This document shows positions 42,090 through 53,400 of a stretch of DNA of 64,000 nt, one piece after another. The DNA comes from Rapana venosa. Taxonomy: Eukaryota; Mollusca; Gastropoda; Neogastropoda; Muricidae. Each line of letters begins with the position of its first letter. The stretch's first letter is position 1. The notes beneath the pieces were generated by a model. That model was not told where the DNA came from, made no database searches, and saw nothing but the letters and a program-made list of their open reading frames with translations. The stretch covers positions 8,516,962 through 8,580,961 of the forward strand of contig CM054155.1 of assembly GCA_028751875.1 (NCBI GenBank), in the 5' to 3' direction. The translations under genes were made by a program, and so were the position numbers.

Positions 42090-43033
42090 TCAGCCGTCAC
42101 TTTTATGCAGATGACTCTCAGATTCTTAGCAGTGATACTCCTGAAAATCTGCCTTCTCTCTTGATTAATATGTCCTACTGCCTTCAAGATATCAAAAATT
42201 GGATGATATAAAACAAGTTACTGCTAAATGCAGATAAAAACGAAGCCATGCTTGTAGGTACGAAACACAATTCGTCTTCCATCACAACTGCTTCAATAGA
42301 ATTCGGCAATACGTCTGTCCCACTAGCCACTGCTGTGAAATATCTGGGGGTCTTTATCGACAACACACTCTCCATGCAAAAATTCATCACCCAGACCTGC
42401 CAGTCATGCTACTATCAATTACAGCATATTAGTGCAGTTCGAAAGTACCTGTCCACTGATGCAACATCTAAACTAATCAGATTTCTCATTCTCTCACGTC
42501 TGGATTATTGCAATTCTCTTCTGGCTTGTCTGCCATCACCATGTATCCACTCTCTTCAACGTATACAAAACTCTGCCACCCGACTAGTCCTCAGAAAGAA
42601 AAAATCTGAGCACGTTACTCCTCTCTTGCAATCTCTCCACTGGCTGCCTGTGTCACAGAGAGTAAGCTATAAGATCAGTACCCTTTGTTACAAATGTCTC
42701 CACAAAACAGAACCTCCCTACCTCTGTGAATGTCTTAACCTGTACACTCCTTCTCGATCCCTCCGCTCTGCTGCAGATACCTTGTGCTTACGAATACCTG
42801 GATTCAACCAATCCACCGTTGGCCGTCGCTCTTTCTCTATTTCTGGTCCAGTGATCTGGAATGACCTCCTTCTCTCCCTCCGCCAAAAATCCTACTTTTG
42901 ACACTTTTAAATCCAGCCTCAAAACACATTTATTTCAAATCTAATACTTTTCCCTCTTGTTTCATCTAATTTCTGTCCTTAGCCTCAACAGCTGAAACCC
43001 CTACCACCCTGCCAAAGTACACATCCTCTGTGT

Positions 43034-43079
<46 letters not shown>

Positions 43080-43215
43080 GTGTTACATTTTAATTTGTAA
43101 AAACTATTGATTGTAACTTGTTGCATGTGTGTGAGTAGGACGAATGCAAGCGCTTTGATTTGTTTTTGAAAGATATAGTGCTATACAAATTCCATTTATT
43201 AGTAGTAGTAGTACC
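42090..43215 (+). mobile_element. CR1/L2-type LINE, truncated copy 3 (older subfamily)
   Basis: The reading frame begins within the reverse transcriptase: FYADDSQILSSDTPENLP at about 42103 contains the catalytic YADD, followed by one in-frame stop at 42208 and LLLNADKNEAMLVGTKH. The rest matches copies 1 and 2 domain by domain (VKYLGVFIDNTLSM, SRLDYCNSLLACLP, LHWLPV, VIWNDLLLSLR) but is clearly more divergent, indicating an older subfamily. A one-base shift near 42900 breaks the end. The 3' UTR holds a TG run (about 43030-43083) and ends gtgctatacaaattccattt with TAG repeats. Its 5' break lies directly against the 5' break of the minus-strand LINE. Confidence 0.9.
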
Positions 43216-44439
43216 TGACCACAGGCTGAAGGTGCTGAAACACTGACTGGTAAATGGGTGCTAGAAGAATACAGTTATGGTCAGATGAACCCAGGGGAAG
43301 TAACGGTAGTGATTTATATGCACCTGCTACAGTCCCATAGCACAAGGCGAGGGTCTTATTTCTGTGTGTGGGCAGGTCAGGTACTGTTCATAATTCTTCA
43401 GCCTTTTACATAGTGAACATTTATTAAAATTACCCAGGATGAATTTAGGAGCATCAGGGGATAGAAATCAAAATTATGCAGGTGTTTAAAAAATATGTTC
43501 GATGTCGGGGTAAATTTGGGTTTGGGGATGAATTTTAGCCGGGGAAAAAAAATTTAATTGGGGGTTTCCCCGCGGGTAGATAGAAATTTTGGAGTGTTTT
43601 GGACAGCTTTTTTTTTGGCCCCCACACACAAAGGGGCCCCAAAATGGTACGTCCTTACACCTTTTTCCCCTTGAGTAAAAACCCCGACACCCCCCCCTTT
43701 TCCCCGGGGGGGGGTTTTGTCTCGTGGGGAAAATTGGGGTTGCCCCAAAAACCCTTTTTTATGGGGAAGCTCACGGCGGGGTTTCATGTCTTTGAGCCGG
43801 GTTTTTTGTCAAAGCGAGCAGGCCTCTTTCTTAAAACCCGGCTTGTAATTTTTTTTTTCCCTGTAGCCCTTTTATTTTGGTAAAGGGGAAAATTGGACGT
43901 TGGTCAGTATGATTTTGGGTTTAGGGGGGTTTTTCCGTTGTTTTAAATTTTTTTGTCTTTGTTACCAAATTTTTTTCCCCTTTTTTTTTTTTTTTTTTTT
44001 GTTTGTTCTTCCAAGTCCTTTGGGTTTTGGGTGGCAGTTGGAAGAATTTCGAAAAGAAAGTTACCCCTTGCCCCTCAGCAAAACAAACGGGCCCGATTGT
44101 TGTGGGTTTCAAAAAAAATTTCACGGTGTACTCCCCCAGGGATTGTTGTTGGGGGTGCACCTTGCACCGAAAAAAATGACGCAACAAAAAACAAACCCAA
44201 GAGAGTGGGTCCCAGTTTTTTCCCCAAAACATTGTCACATTCTTTTTGGGGCCCCTCGGGACAAATTTTGGCAGGTTTTGAAAATGAAACAGGTAAAATT
44301 TAAAAATGAAAAAAAAACCAATTGCCTGTGTAGGTTTTGTCGCCAAGTGCAGCCCACAAATCTCGGGTCCCAGGGCGGGGGTTTTTGTGGTAAAATTATC
44401 AGTGTTTTTTGTGGGGGTTTTTTGTGTTTTGTGGTGTGT
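43216..44439. other. Clean to damaged transition, nothing recognised
   Basis: Sequence is accurate to about 43440, then quickly becomes homopolymer-rich. No credible gene. The long plus-strand frame 43900-44553 is an artefact of damaged sequence. Confidence 0.55.
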
Positions 44440-44590
44440 TTTTGCTTATTTTTACATCCAGCCCTCGTTTTGTTTAGTTTTCCCAGTAAATTTTGTATTT
44501 TTTCCCCACCCCCACCAATGGCCTGTTTTTCTAAAAAGCAGAACAGGGGGTGATGTGTGTGTGTGTGTGGGCGCGCCCGTGTTGGGTTTT
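44440..44590 (-). repeat. tRNA-derived SINE (family 1), damaged, minus strand
   Basis: Modules tgcttatttttacatccagc, ttttgtattttttccccacc, caatggcctgtttttctaaa and agcagaacaggggg follow the order of 32553-32842. Confidence 0.6.
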
Positions 44591-45499
44591 TTTTGGGGGA
44601 AAGCGGCGGGGGCAGTGCGTTTTGTGTTTTCCCCTTTCCCCGGGGCCGTGTGATTTATTGAGGAATTGTTTTTTCCCTTTCCCTCGGCGGGTCCCCCATG
44701 ATCGGAACCCCCTTCACCTTCGGGGCCCATCCTCTCCCATCGGGACGCGGCCCCTGACCCCCTTCCCCCTGCTGGTGCCTTCGCGGTAGTGCGGGGCCCT
44801 GCTCGGGGGGTGTTCCCCCTTGCCTGCTTTTTTATTTGATCTGGGGGGACTTGGGGGCTGGAGAACAGGGCCCAAAAGGGTTTGGGCCCTTCATAAAAAC
44901 CTTTCATGGGGGGGGCTTTAAAGGCCCTTTTTCCCCACCCTTGCGGGGTTTGGCCCGGGTGGGCCCGGGAAAAAGGGTGGGTGGGGAGGTGGAGGGGGGG
45001 AAAGGGGGGGAAAGGGGAAAGGGGGGGGTGGGAGAAAGTGGGGTGGGAGGGGGAAAGGGGGAAAAGAAGGGAGGGGGGAAGGATGGGGGGGGGGGGAAAA
45101 AAGGGGGTGAAAAGGGGGAAGGGGAAAGGGGGGGAAGGGGAGAGAGAGGGGGAAAAAAGGGTTAGGGGGAGGGGAGGGGCAGGGGGGGGAATATTTATTG
45201 TAATCTCTCTAAAATTTTAGCCAAAGGGACGTCTTCCTCCCCTACCCAGTTGGCTTCCCTAAAAGAAGGGTTTTTTTTGCACACACATTCACACAAAAAA
45301 AACGCGCCGGCGACACTTTAACACCCCACACCAAAGGCGAAACACGCACGGGACCCCACACACCCCCACACACACAAAACCACACCCCACAAAAGGACAC
45401 ACACGGGTTAAAGGAGGGAGATGCTGGGGTTTTGAGTATTGGCTTTGCGTTTGTGATCTGCCCCCCCGGGGTTCGGGGCCCCACCGGCCCCCACGTTAA
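44591..45499. other. Damaged GC-rich and purine-rich sequence
   Basis: A GC-rich block (44690-44960) is followed by an almost pure G/A tract (about 44985-45190), then CA-rich sequence (45280-45410). Frames rich in G, E, K or R are artefacts. Confidence 0.5.
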
Positions 45500-45925
45500 G
45501 GGGGATTTTTCCCTTTGGATTTAAACATCAGTCCCCACCATCCCCCCCCTCCCCCTCCTGTTTTTGATAATCGAAAATTTTTCCCCGATTGGGCGGGGAT
45601 GTTATAAAAAACCCCCAAAAACAAAAAAAATTTTCCCTCCCCATAAAGTTTTGCCTATTCTTTCCCTCGAGTAAAGTTTTACAAGTTTACAAGTGTTTTT
45701 TTAGCTGAGAATAAAAACCCGATGTGTTTGTGTTAAACCCACACGTTTGTTTTACCTTGTGCTCCCGTCAAAACCCTTTTGGGTTTTTTTTTAGAGTAGG
45801 CCTTTGTGTGTGGGGGAATTTTTTTTTTTTTTGGGGTGCAAATTAGGGAAACCCTCATGCAGACGGGGATGGATTTTAAAAAATTACCCAGGTTTTTTCC
45901 GTTTTTCCCTAAAAAAAAGTAACGC
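45500..45925 (+). repeat. tRNA-derived SINE (family 1), damaged, probably with an insertion
   Basis: Landmarks: tttaaacatcagtccccacc, gagtaggcctttgtgtg, gacggggatggattttaaa and a final ccgtttttccctaaaa. The overall length exceeds the family norm, so other sequence or basecalling expansion is included. Confidence 0.5.
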
Positions 45926-47924
45926 ATTTTAAAATTTAATTAACACAACGACGCGCGACACAAAACAAGTAGCAACGCACATAAATTTAAAAAATAAAGA
46001 GAGAGAAAGGAGAACCCCTAAAACTCAAACCTCTAAAATTTGTTTAATGTAATGGGCCTTTGGCCACAATACAATTGGGGGGCCCAAAATTTTTGGGAGA
46101 TAAAAATTTGAAGATGAAAAAAATTCACATATTTTTGGGTAAGATTTTGGGAAAGTTTCCCTGGAGTGCATCAAAATGTATACTCTTGCTAAGCATTTTT
46201 TTCCAACATCTCCCAAAAAAAAGACTGTCGTATGCCAAAAATCAAAAAAAAACACAGTTTAAAAAAAAAAAAACCCAGTTCCCCAAAACCATTCCAGGGT
46301 CCCCAAAAAAAGACAATAGCCCTTTAAAAAAAGTTTTGTTTGAAGCTATACCTGATTTTTTTTAACCCCTTTCCCTAAAAAAATCAAACATAAAGCACAT
46401 CAAAAAAATTAACTTTTGGGAAATAAATTAATGTCATTAGGTTTTCTTGCATTTTCTAATGGGTTACAATACCCCAAAATTTATTGCATTTAAAAACATT
46501 CACCACTCAAAAAAACTGTTTACATCAATACAACCATGTCGCTCTAGGTACTGCAAGTTAACCAATGTTGTATGGGGAAAAACAAAACAAAAAAAAAAAA
46601 AAAAACCCACAACAAAACCTCACACCCTGTGTCTTTAAATTTTTAAAGTACTTTTACGTCATAAAAAAAAGGAAAATTGGGTTTTTAATAAAAAACATTG
46701 CAAAATACCCTTTCGGGAAAAAATTTTCCCACTCATACTTTGTCCTCTCAACCATAAAATTTTTGAAAATTTTCATCCGACTTTTTTTCCCCCTTGCGGA
46801 CCCTTCCTAAAATCCCCTTCATACACCCCAACCCCCGCACGCACGCGCGAACACACACACGCACGCTTTTTTGGGCTGAGGGGGGGGAGAAAAAGGAGGG
46901 GTGAGAGAGAGACAGACAGACGGGACAGACAAAACAGCAGGAGACAGACGAACCTGAATGCACGCATTTGTTATGTATGTTTTTCAAGTCAAAAAGTAAA
47001 GTCAAGTCAAGTTAAAATTAATGATTTTTAGAGGGAAAAAAGTTTTAAGTTTTTTCCGACTTTTTTTTCCCCTGCCCTCCCCAAAAAAAGAAAATCAAGA
47101 AAAATTGACAAATTAAAAGCAATCAAAATGCAATGTTCACACATGTTAAAGGGGAAAAAAATTGTGGAAAATTTATTATATTTTATATATATATAAAACC
47201 CGGGGGGGCTAAAAAAAACAAGATAAAAAAAAAACCAAGCATTAAAAATTAAGTTTAAAGTTTTCAACAAATAAAGGCAATACAAACCCCCAAAGACAGG
47301 AATAAAAAGGTACCCAGATGTAAGTTTAACCTTGAATATAAAAGTGGATTTTACAATTTGTCCATCAGATGTTTCTTCAAAATTTTTTTTAAAACGTTAA
47401 TTTCGAGAAAAGCGGATTTTAAAGATTTTTCCCCACACTGTTTTTTCCGGGAATAAGAAAGGCTTGTTTTATAGAGATTGTTAGGGGGCCTGGGAAAAAG
47501 AAAAATTATGAGTAGGCTTTTTTTTTATTAACGGAAAAATTTTTCACAATTTTCTTTGGGGTTTTTCCCTTTTAATATTTTTACTTAATGGACCTTGTTA
47601 AAAATGAGACTGTTTTTTGGTGTAAGAATTTTAAAACTTTTTGAAGTCTTTTGTTGATCAATGTATTAGGATTCAATGGGAAATTTAGTTTGATAGCTCT
47701 TTTATTTTAGGTGGCTTATATGCTTTAGGTTTTTTTTTCAGGGGCATACCCCAAAAGGCTGAAACTAATTTAGGGAGATAGAAATTGTGCTTTGAAAGAA
47801 TATTTTTCGGGTTTGGGTGGGTTTTAGGAAATGTTTGATTTTTCTAAGTTGATTTTATTTTTTACCGAGATTCGTTTTTTTTTTATTATTATCTTTTTTT
47901 TTTTTATTTTTTTTTTTTACCCAA
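45926..47924. other. Damaged A/T-rich sequence with a TTGAC-type tail
   Basis: A CA/CACG block (about 46828-46865) and aagtcaagtcaagttaaaa near 46998-47016, probably a minus-strand LINE 3' end. Nothing else identified. Confidence 0.5.
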
Positions 47925-48262
47925 GGAAAAATTGGAAAAAGTTTTTATGTGCTTTTTAACCCCGGTCCCGTGGGGTATGCGGGTTTTGAAAATTCTTTTA
48001 TCTGCTCCTACCGGCACACAATGGCCTACTTTGGGAAAAACGGAACGGGGATTTAACGGGGTGGCAAGATGTTCTGCGTCCCGTTCGCACCCCCGGGACC
48101 TGGGTTTTAAATTGTCTAAAACCGAAGGACTTTTTGGGAAAAGGGGTTTCTGCAGTGATGTTAACCCCAGGGTAAATACCCCTTGAACGGGAATCAAACC
48201 CGGGTCGTAAAATTGCGAGCGCAATTTTTAAACCAAATAGGCTATCCTTTCCCATTTTTATG
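47925..48262 (-). repeat. tRNA-derived SINE (family 1), near full length, minus strand
   Basis: The body follows the 32553-32842 copy and continues into the head: tgcagtgatgttaacccc, the B-box-like gaatcaaacccgggtcg at about 48191-48207, gcgagcgcaat and the A-box-like ggctatcctttccc at about 48240-48253. With the copy at 8738-9090 this defines a family of about 335-350 bases with a tRNA-like head. Confidence 0.8.
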
Positions 48263-48553
48263 TATTTGTTTATGTATGTTTTGTATGTATTTTGTGTGTT
48301 TTTTATGTAGGGTTATGTTTATGTATGTAGTATGTTTTTGTGGTGTATGTATTTATGTATGTATATTGGGTTTGGGTTAGTAGGGTTTGTATTTGTATGT
48401 ATGTATTTTATTTTTTTATGAAATGTATGTATGTATGCGTGTATGTATGTTGTATGTATGTATATGTTTTATTTTATGTATGTATGTGTGTTTGTATGTT
48501 TAGGGATGTATGTATGTATGTATGTATGTAGTATGTATGTTTATTTTATGTAT
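48263..48553. repeat. (ATGT)n microsatellite
   Basis: TATG/ATGT tetranucleotides with interruptions. Frames encode YVCM repeats and are artefacts. Confidence 0.9.
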
Positions 48554-48609
48554 GATGGCTTGCAAAAAAAAGGGAACAAGCAGAAACAAAGAAGGAGGTA
48601 AAGGAAGGA

Positions 48610-48870
48610 AAGGGCCCCAAAAACCTTTTAAAAGGTGTGGGGGGAGCGGGGCCCCGTCGGGAAACCTCACTTCTTGGGCCAGCATATTGGGGGCGGGGCC
48701 CTTTCCCCCTCCTCGTGCTTTATTCCCCTGCCCCAAAAGGGAGGGCAGGTCCCCATTTACAGCGGGGTTGAATGGGGAAAACTGTACTAAACCCAAGGGG
48801 CGCGCAAACGGTACCCACCCAATGGTAACAGCTCGCCGTGTTTAAAACTTGGGGGGGGGGAAAAAGCAAA
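48610..48870 (-). repeat. 5S rRNA-derived SINE (family 2), damaged, minus strand
   Basis: Modules gggccagcatattgggggcg, gggagggcaggtccccattt, gcgcgcaaacggtacccacc and caatggtaacagctcgccgt follow the clean copy at 33655-33952. Confidence 0.65.
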
Positions 48871-49714
48871 TTTGCTCGCCCATGAGCTTCCCCCCCCAAA
48901 AAAGGGGGGGGGGGAAAAGAAGGAAGCCCTTTGCAACATTTTCCCAAAAAGGGTTTGGGGTTTGCTGTTAGTTTTTTGTCCCAAACAACCCTTTCCCGGG
49001 TGTCCAGGGGGCCAAAACAGTCTGTTCCTTCATAGCCCCCTGAATGCCCAAAAAACTGATGAGGGCTAGTCCCATTTTTGCAAAAAACGTGCCAAAAAAG
49101 GAATGATTGCAATTGTAAACAATGTAATGATATTTGGATAGGAAAGTACACAACTTTTAACATATTCCAAAAAATAGGAACGATTAAGTGTCGGGGACAA
49201 CCTTTTTTTTTAAAAAATTATATGAATCTAAATTTGAATTTTTTAAAATTTTTTTAAAAAGTATGTTAAAATTTGGGCTTGTGACAAATTGTTTTAAAAA
49301 ATTTCGAAAGTTTCTGAATTTCAAAAATTTATAATGAAACATCATTAAAAAGCCAAAAAAAAAACAGGAAAAAATGGAAAATTGCGGATAGTTCTAATTT
49401 TGGGGGTTGGGATTCATTACATGCCAATTAAATTTTCTCTCTGCCTTTTTTTCCCCGTGGAGTTTCTGGGCCTATCAAATAAATAGCATCCCCCATTTGG
49501 AAATTTTGTGCTAAAAATTGGGCCTCCTTTTTAATCATTCTTTGTTTTCCCTTTTTCCTTTTCCCTTTTGTCCCTCCTTGTTTGTTTTTAATTATAATAT
49601 AAATAAAAAAAATAAATAAATAATAAAAAAATGGATTTTTTTTAGCGTGAATTTTGTAAAAAACAAAATAAACGCTTGCATCAAATCATTAAAGCATGCA
49701 AAATCTCCTTAAAC
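48871..49714. other. Damaged non-coding sequence
   Basis: G- and A-rich runs, then A/T-rich sequence. A block at about 49470-49520 resembles one at 5960-6010. No gene. Confidence 0.45.
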
Positions 49715-51830
49715 ATAATTTAAAAAACATTTTTCAAATCCCTCGTCGAGATGTACACGCGCGTGCGGCCGTGCCCCCACACAAAACACACAAAAACCCC
49801 CCCAAAAACACAAAAACAAAAACACACTCGCGAAAAACCCCTTTCGAGGTGAAAGGGTTGTTGAAGATTTGGGACCGATATGAGGGGAAAAAAGTTCAGG
49901 GAGGAAATAGTGTGTTTTTTAGCTGGATTTGAAGGTATAGGTGAAGGGTTTTGGCGAAAAGGAAAGGGGGAGGTTATTCCAGGTGGGATGGACCAGAAAA
50001 AAAAGAAAAGCGCGGCCAAAAGTGGTTTGTTCGAAAAAACAAAGTTTTGCGGCTTAACGAAGGGGAAAGGGATGGAGTGTACGTGAAGGCGTTACAAAAT
50101 TGGGTGCAGATTTGTTTGGGGACATTTTAAACAGGTATTTAACTATCCCAGTCTTTTTTAAAAAAGGGGAGCCAGTGAAAAGGGTCGGGAGAAGAGGAGT
50201 GATATGGGTTTAGATTTTTTCTTTTTTAGGAAACCCGTCGGCTTTCAAGTTTTGTTTCGTTTAAAAGGGATTTGATGGAAGGGTGCTGGTAGGGCCAACC
50301 AAAACAGAATTACAGAAATTTTAAAGTTTAAAAAGGGGAAAATGTGCCAAACTTGGAAAGTTGCATCAGTGGGGCCCGATACTTGGGGAATTCCCCGCTT
50401 ATGCGCCGTATTAAAAGTAGCAAGACTGGAGGTTGGGTGATAATTTTTTTTTATTTGGGTGTTTTTGTCAAGAACTTTTCCTAAGTACATCACAGAAATT
50501 TGCACAAAGGAAAAAACCCTATTGCGAATTCTGTTGAAATATTTGTGATGAGGATTTGTTTATGTTTGGGCCCTTTTGAGCATGGTTCCCTTTTATCGGG
50601 ATTAAGTTGTAACTTGTTTTTTGGGCATCCAGTTTTGAAAAGTCTTTTAAGGCAGTAGGAAATATTTGTAGAAGGGGGAAGGCAAGTTTTCAACCCCGTA
50701 TCACTGCCTGAAAACTAAATTCAAACGGATAGAAATTATTTTTAATATGTGGTTATTTTATTATATGTGAAAGTGGAAACGTGTAGGAGTAAAGAGAACA
50801 GGGGCCCCGGACTGATCCTGCGGGGGGGCTCCCATTCCCAAATTTTATAGGGTTTTTATTGAATTTTGTTTTTTTCCCCTAAAAAAAATTTTTTGGAAAC
50901 GGTCTGTGAGGTAAAGGTGAGGGCTGTGCCTTTTAAAACCAAAGTATTTTGGAGGCGAGAAAGAAAAAATTTATTTATTTGGGATCAAAGGCTGGAAAAT
51001 CAAGAAAAGTGAGGAGGGAGATTTTTCCTGCCTCAAAGCAAGTTTGAAATGGGATTCCAAAGTGTGGACTTGGGTGGTTTCGGTGCTGTGGTTGGGGGGA
51101 TAGGAGATTGAAAAAGGGGGGGAAAGGGGATCATTGAAATAAGGTGAGGGTTTAGCTGTTTGAGAACAAAATTTTTTTTAGTACTTTTGAGAAAAAGGGT
51201 AAAATTTTGAGACAGGTCTTTTGAAATTTTTCAGAAAGTTGAGATCAAGGTCGTGCGTTTTTCGTGAGGAGGCTATTTCTGTTTTAAAGGGATGGAAAAT
51301 TTTCTGACGCAAGAGAGAGTTTACTTTTTTTGTGGGGGAAAAGGTACAAGTTGTTGAAGGAAATTTTGAAAAACAGGAGCGGGATGTGTTAAGGGCGCCT
51401 GAATTTATAGTAATTCCTTCGATTTTCATGATTTCTTTTTTTATTGTGGGATGGAAGGAAAAAAGAGGGTTTCCCGTGAACTGGGGAAAATTTTAGGAGA
51501 CACAGGTGGAAATTTAGTTTGATCCCCTTTGGGGTTAAAAGGGTTTTTGGATTTGTTTTTGGGAAAAGGAGAAAGGTTTTTGGAATTCCACCCCGGGTTA
51601 GGCCGGTTTTTTTTGCAATTCCAAGGGTTTGGGATAAGGGAAAAAAGGGAAATTTTTTTGGATGAAGACAAAACCTTTTTGGGGGGGGTAGTAGTTTTGT
51701 TTTTTGAAATGGATTAGAGGTTTTGATTTGGTTTTTTGTTTTTTTGAGAAAGGAAAAAGCTGGTTTTTGATTTCCCGGGTTTTTTTTTTTTTTTTTTTTT
51801 TTGGGTTTTTTTTTTTTTTTTGTTCCCAAA
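49715..51830 (-). mobile_element. CR1/L2-type LINE ORF2, minus strand, damaged copy
   Basis: Despite damage, landmarks run in order from high to low coordinates. The segment equivalent to the clean LINE at 55739-56703 lies at 50880-51830. The connector follows at 50693-50490 (SYCLKRLFKTGCPKNKLQLN), then VMYLGKVLDKN at about 50480, then the C-terminal part at 50019-49720 (PPGITSPFPFRQNPS). It belongs to the same lineage as the plus-strand copies 1-3. The part above 50880 is a duplicate of the clean copy; the part below is the only representation of this element's C terminus in the window. Confidence 0.75.
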
Positions 51831-52713
51831 AGCCTTTAAAATTCCCGGTTTCCTCCTTTTCCGAAGTCAATGGGCCCAAAGGGGTGAGGGAAAGTGGTTT
51901 GGGGGGTGTATAACGTTTCGGAAATTTTCTATATCAAGACAACACGGGTGTGTAAAAGTTGGAAAAAGGGGAAAAATAAATTTTTAAGGATTAAACCAAA
52001 ATTTTTTTCCGCCTTTTTTACATTCCCTGGCAAGAAAAACCAAAAAAAAAAGGGGTTTTTCCTTTTTGAAGGGAAGAACTTGAAGGGTTTGGGGGAAAAA
52101 AGCGGTAGACAAAACGCAAAAAAAGGGTTAGGGTTCCAAATTAATTTTTTGGATTCCAAAATTTGGCCCCTTAAACCCAAACATGGAAAGCAAAATTAAT
52201 CCCCATTTGGTTAAAGAAAATTAAAGGAGAAATAAAAATTCAGGGACAAAAACCAAATTGTTCAAATTTAAAAAACTTCATGAACTTTTCCGAAAAGCTA
52301 AAATCTTTTAATTTGCCCCAAAAGCCCCTGGGAACAAAAAATTGGGCCCGGGGGATTTTTTCCCCGGGGGGGTTTGGGCTTTGCTTTAGTACAGTTTTGG
52401 AAATTTTTTTTTTCAGGTTTTTTTCCTTTAATTTTTTCTCTGCAGCAGGGGGGAGATCAGTTTGCCTGGGGGCAAAGGGCAGTGGTGGGAAAAAAAGCCC
52501 GCTCTTTAAGGGGGGGTGGAGAATTGGGGGCTCTTTATTGTGCAGTGTGGGGAAAAAAGGCCCGCTTTAAATTGTGCAGTGTGGAAAATTTGGGAGCTTT
52601 AAAATTGTGGGTGTGGAAATAAAAAGCTCATAATTTTCGGAGTGTGGAGATAGGAAATTTATTTGTGGGGTCCATGTCTTTAATGTGGGGAAAATTTAAT
52701 TTAAAACTGCTCG

Positions 52714-52715
<2 letters not shown>

Positions 52716-52746
<31 letters not shown>
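52716..52746. repeat. Poly-C run (artefactual)
   Basis: The clean equivalent near 57580-57595 reads gctctgacctggacagt, with no C run. This shows that the homopolymer here is created by the damage. Confidence 0.85.
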
Positions 52747-52748
<2 letters not shown>

Positions 52749-53264
52749 ACAGTTTCCCCTGCACACCCGCTTTTCCCCATTCCTTTTCCTTTAAGGTGGG
52801 GACGGAGGCCCGGACAAAGACCAGTTGGGCCCGGGGTTTATGTTACCCAAAAACTTGTACTATTTGTATGCCCAAAGCCAAAAAGCTGCCCGAATTTTTT
52901 CAAAGTACAATTGGAAAATTTTTCCTTTGGGGATAATGTTAATTATTATTTCAACCTTACATTGTTTAGCCCGGGGTGCTTTCGCCAAATATGCCCCTAT
53001 AGGGGAAAGGGCCCTTTTTTATCCCCGTGTCCTGATTGAAGATTACATTGTCGCAAAAAACTGGAACCAGCTGTTGGGGTTTGCCCACCCGGGGTTTTCC
53101 CGGGCAGCGAAACACACATTTTCAACCGACTGAACCCCCTTGTATGAAGAACAAAACCCCCAAAGTTGTGGAAGTTTTTAAAGGTCTTTGGAGCCAGTCT
53201 GCTGGGGCTGGCCCAAACCCCCAAAAGAATCTGAAAGAGGGGGATGAGTACTGTTGGGGTGCTT

Positions 53265-53297
<33 letters not shown>

Positions 53298-53400
53298 TTT
53301 TTTCCCCCAACCCCCCCCCTTTTCCCCCCCCCCCCCCTTTTTTTTTTCCCCCCCCCCCCCCCCCCCCCTTTTTTTTTTCTTTTTTTTTCCCCCCCCCCCC
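53265..53400. repeat. C/T homopolymer block (mostly artefactual)
   Basis: About 135 bases of almost pure C and T. The clean copy at the matching place (58120-58210) is normal complex sequence (cgtgctgcctgcattagtgc and onward), so this block is damage. Proline-rich frames over it are not real. Confidence 0.85.

Noticed and set aside
43900..44553. Plus-strand open frame of 217 codons
   Set aside because: Damaged sequence rich in T and G runs; F/K/P-biased product and a family-1 SINE starting at its 3' end.
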